DNA of 64,000 bases from Aulostomus chinensis (Eukaryota > Chordata > Actinopteri > Syngnathiformes > Aulostomidae). Both the position numbers and the translations under genes were made by a program. This document shows, one piece after another, positions 60,896 through 64,000 of the stretch. How positions within the stretch are numbered: the stretch's first letter is position 1; each line of letters begins with the position of its first letter. The stretch is taken from positions 10,650,601 to 10,714,600 of the forward strand of contig JBBMOA010000004.1 of NCBI GenBank assembly GCA_037954235.1, in the 5' to 3' direction. Below the pieces are notes generated by a model that saw only the letters and a program-made list of their open reading frames with translations, had not been told where the DNA came from and did no database searches.

Positions 60896-62881
60896 GGTAT
60901 CCACCCCTATTGTGAAAAGCAAGGAATTGCTAACTTTGCAAAGTCAAAGAGTAGCATTCCAAATTTATGTCATGATGTCGCGATGAGGCAGAGTGTGGAG
61001 CAACAGCAGTCGCGTGGGTTTGTTGAGGAAAAGCTGACGTAGCAAGTCTTTACTTCAGGGAGCTTCTTGTTATTCCCAAAACATCTTTGTCTCCAGGTAG
61101 CCTGCAAATCAGCTGATACTCAACAAAGCAATTCTTCAAGACCTTTTCCAGAGTTTGCATAAAATTCTCTTGTGGAAACACGACTCCGAACAGGCAGCTA
61201 CCACAGTGGGCTGAATCAGAATCTTCCCAATTCATCACCTTTTCTTTCTTTCTTTCTTTTTTTTTTTGTGTTGTTGTTGGTGAAAGCCAAAATGCCTTCC
61301 TCAAGTCCACAAACAATCGTGTGACATCCACTCACTTTATACAGTCTGTGGTTTGACAGCACTACAACAATGGATCCCCCCGGGTGTTGGACACTGAGGT
61401 TAAGTGACAGAGATCAGCCAGCTCAGCAGACTCAGCTGGATTGAACAGAGAGTAAATGCAGCTGTAAAGTGAGGTTTTTAAATGCAGTAATACAGGACTG
61501 GGTCAGTGTTCTGTGGGTAGTCAGAGTGATGTGTTTGGCATGCTGCAGTAGATGTGTACATGACTGGAATGTATCTGAGCAGCAGGTTTGTATGAGGCTG
61601 GTGTAGAATTACAGACTAGGATTGCACCAATATGGGCTGTTAAAGGCCAGTGAAGGTACTTTGGGAGTGAAGCTGCCAATAGCCTGTATTTTAGTTCCAT
61701 GTTCCTGTCAAACATATCTGTGAAAATAACAAGAAAAGGGGTGTTTTAGATAGATTCTTGCCAGGTTGCAGCATGAAGGCCAGGCAACAGCAAAATTCTC
61801 CTCTTATGATGTTGAGAAACAGATTGTGGCAGGCTGTCCTTGCATAGAATCTGATTTTATGTCATGTGAGAAGTGATTCAATACCTGTTTTCCATTGAAA
61901 ACCAGCTTGAAATACCAAAACATGCTCCGATACAACAAATAGAACAGCACCTCAAGAGTATCTCGCATCTTAATCTGGATGTTTTTCTGACTGAACCAGG
62001 AAACGTTGAGATGTCGGGATGTCATCAATGAATGCGGTGAATTACTGTAATTCAGATGTGGGTACTAGCTGCCACTCAATCGTAGAGCACTACGTGTTAA
62101 AACTTAGTGATCAGAGCAGGTAAACATGCTGTAAGCTAACAAAAGAATTTTAACCTGTGTCGCTAGGCAACTAAAGGATGGATATTCTGATATTACTGGT
62201 TGAACTTTGTAGTTTCAAGCCTAGATAAGCACATACAGTTACAACGTGAGTTTGACATAAGAACAGAAAGAAATCTGCATTTTCATGGTATGTTTTTGGG
62301 TTATATGTTGTTAGATAGTGATAAAAGACTGGGGATGGGATCCATTGCTGATCTGTCGAGGATAAGTTGAATATATTTGCATCAAAATAGAATTAAGTTG
62401 TTAAGGTTACTGGATTAATTCAGTGTTAATGTATTAATGTTCAGTTTCAACCCTTCGTCACCTGGAATTCATGTCCAACTCTGCCCGGTGTAAAACCTCA
62501 GTTAGCAACACGCTTAGCATGCTAATGTTCCCTGGAGGCGCCACTGGCCAACAGTTTTCACTGTCTCACACATTTCACTGCCCTTAACTGTCCAACACTG
62601 GTCAAGTCAAAGCTAAGCTACTGCCTTGATCTACCTCTGCACGCCCAGTGATGAAACCCATCTGGATCACTTTCTCCCTCAATGTGTGTGACAGAATATT
62701 AATTTTACAAAAATGTAATTTTTGGTCCTGTCAGATTTTATTTAGGTTTCTTAAGGGGGAAGCAACAGAGGAACAGATTTTCTTCTTAAACTGCTAGTTA
62801 GCGTACAGACAGGAGTCTGGCAGAGATGGTCTGGTCGAGCTGGTTAGTGATATATGGGGCTGTATCTGCAGGGGCTGTGAG

Positions 62882-62884
<3 letters not shown>

Positions 62885-62949
<65 letters not shown>

Positions 62950-62954
62950 GTGTG
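62885..62954. repeat. Long (TG)n microsatellite
   Basis: About 30 TG units with one CG interruption near the end. Confidence 0.95.
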
Positions 62955-63597
62955 AGCGAGCAGAATGGGCTGCCAGATCTGCCATGGCTGCCGTAGGCCT
63001 GACAGGATGACAGCTGTCACCAAGGAAATAGAGAGAGGAGGAGGAGGAGAGAGGAGAGACACCGCCTCGAGGGAACACACACATACTCTCTCTCCGACGA
63101 GGCCTGCAAGTCGAGTTGGAGTGTATCGTGGCGTTCTTGTGTGTGCAGCCATGTTTGTTTGCGAGTAGCTGCGAGTATAATTGGTTTGTGTTTCAGTAAT
63201 GTCCACACTTATCTTCACATCAGCAATTACAGTATGTGTATCTAAGTAAGGTGTGTGTGTGTGCGCGCGTGTGCGTTTCCCCCTCTGCTGGTGTGTGTTC
63301 TTTCTATTGAGTTTGGTCTGCTTCATTAGTTTATATTGTAAAATCAATGTTGCCCATTGTGGTACAGCCTGTACTTGTACTCTGCTCTGTGTGTATTTTG
63401 TGTGTGTATGTGTGTGGCCAGTAATAGCGACCCTGAGGAGATAGTGTAACATGGGGGGGAGGAGCCCCCTAAGTGACCCGGACCACAGACCCATCCATCA
63501 GCTCTTTCCCCTCTCAATCCTGTTGTTCCCTCTCTGTTGTCTTTTTCCTCTCCTGTAGGGCTATTACAGCAATCACCGCTCTGCAAGCAGCAAAGAC

Positions 63598-63600
<3 letters not shown>

Positions 63601-63656
<56 letters not shown>
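63601..63656. repeat. (TG)n microsatellite
   Basis: About 27 TG units with one early CG. Confidence 0.95.
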
Positions 63657-63658
<2 letters not shown>

Positions 63659-64000
63659 GAGAATGCCGCGCCTCCTACCCCCTCCCTCATCTGAGGTTAT
63701 GTGTGTTTAACCCGAGCTAGCTGGCCCCGCTAAGCCTAATGGTCTCAGTAAGATGGAGAGGAGAGTGAGTCGGAGTGGAACAAGAGAGGACAGCAGATTA
63801 AAGATGGGATATGTGGATGTGATGTCTGGTCAGCCAGAAGAGACCCAAACTTGCTCTTGTTGCATTTTTAATCTGTTAAAAAAAAAACCAACCCTGGTCT
63901 GAAATTCAGATTACAACAAAAACTGAAAGATTAGTTTAACCACTTATTAAGAATTATCGGTGATGTTATTTTATCTCTCAGTACCAAGACTGATCCCGAA

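Larger units (their letters stand above)
41673..64000 (+). other. celf2: Presumed celf2 first intron, no downstream exon found
   Basis: I looked for the next celf2 exon (expected to encode the linker before RRM1, with MNGAL and the RRM1 MFVGQIPR motif) and did not find it. The content is microsatellites, degraded repeats and candidate conserved elements. Intron status is inferred only from the donor at 41616 and the absence of an acceptor exon within the window. Confidence 0.55.

Noticed and set aside
62844..63494. A 216-codon minus-strand frame
   Set aside because: It contains the translated (TG)n tract and Thr/His-rich flanks, with no domain or splice structure.
1..64000. CRISPR arrays, bacterial operons, ribosome binding sites, rRNA or tRNA genes
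   Set aside because: The sequence is vertebrate in character; no direct-repeat arrays with unique spacers, no paired A and B boxes with a tRNA fold and no rRNA motifs were seen.

Overview
The window looks like a stretch of ray-finned (teleost) fish genome that is almost entirely non-coding. Evidence seen directly: about twenty long (CA)n/(TG)n microsatellites, poly-G and poly-C runs, no compact run of overlapping long ORFs, and several degraded interspersed repeats of kinds I know from teleost genomes. Most long open frames are artefacts of dinucleotide repeats (alternating His-Thr or Val-Cys).

The only protein-coding segment I can support is a short first coding exon at 41539-41615 (+). It encodes 25 residues plus two bases of a split codon and ends at a good 5' splice site. 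Its LDFLPDMMVE and RLLVPGDR segments match what I remember of an alternative N-terminus of the RNA-binding protein CELF2 (CUGBP2/ETR-3); the paralogue CELF1 starts similarly (LDFLPEMMV). It sits at the 3' end of a CpG-rich block (about 41040-41450) that looks like a promoter and 5' UTR. I found no RRM-coding exon downstream, so the intron after it would run more than 22 kb to the window end. That fits a large gene with scattered first exons.

Layout. 1-16 kb: non-coding, with microsatellites, one degraded AATCGATTA-type repeat (6.3 kb), one copy of an unclassified ~0.5 kb repeat (8.5 kb), a repeat tail (11.4 kb) and a promoter-like segment near 15.7 kb. 16-31 kb: long CA tracts, candidate conserved elements (18.7, 21.4, 22.1, 24.6 kb), a composite repeat with two CTCF-like cores (23.5-24.0 kb), a CA/TA tract (25.5 kb) and the second copy of the unclassified repeat (30.6 kb). 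31-41 kb: more non-coding DNA, a CTCF-like site (36.76 kb), another repeat tail (39.0 kb) and a candidate enhancer (39.7 kb). 41.0-41.7 kb: putative celf2 promoter, 5' UTR, exon and donor. 41.7-64 kb: presumed first intron, with candidate conserved elements (44.7-45.2, 48.6-49.1, 52.9-53.2, 54.9-55.2 kb) and repeats.

The most interesting point is at the exon itself. A (TG)15 tract begins 12 bases into the intron, and UG-rich RNA is the ligand of CELF proteins. A complementary (AC)9 tract lies in the presumed 5' UTR. The pre-mRNA could therefore be bound by its own product, or fold into a stem that loops out the start codon and the 5' splice site. All assignments come from reading the sequence and from memory of the families; no database search was run.
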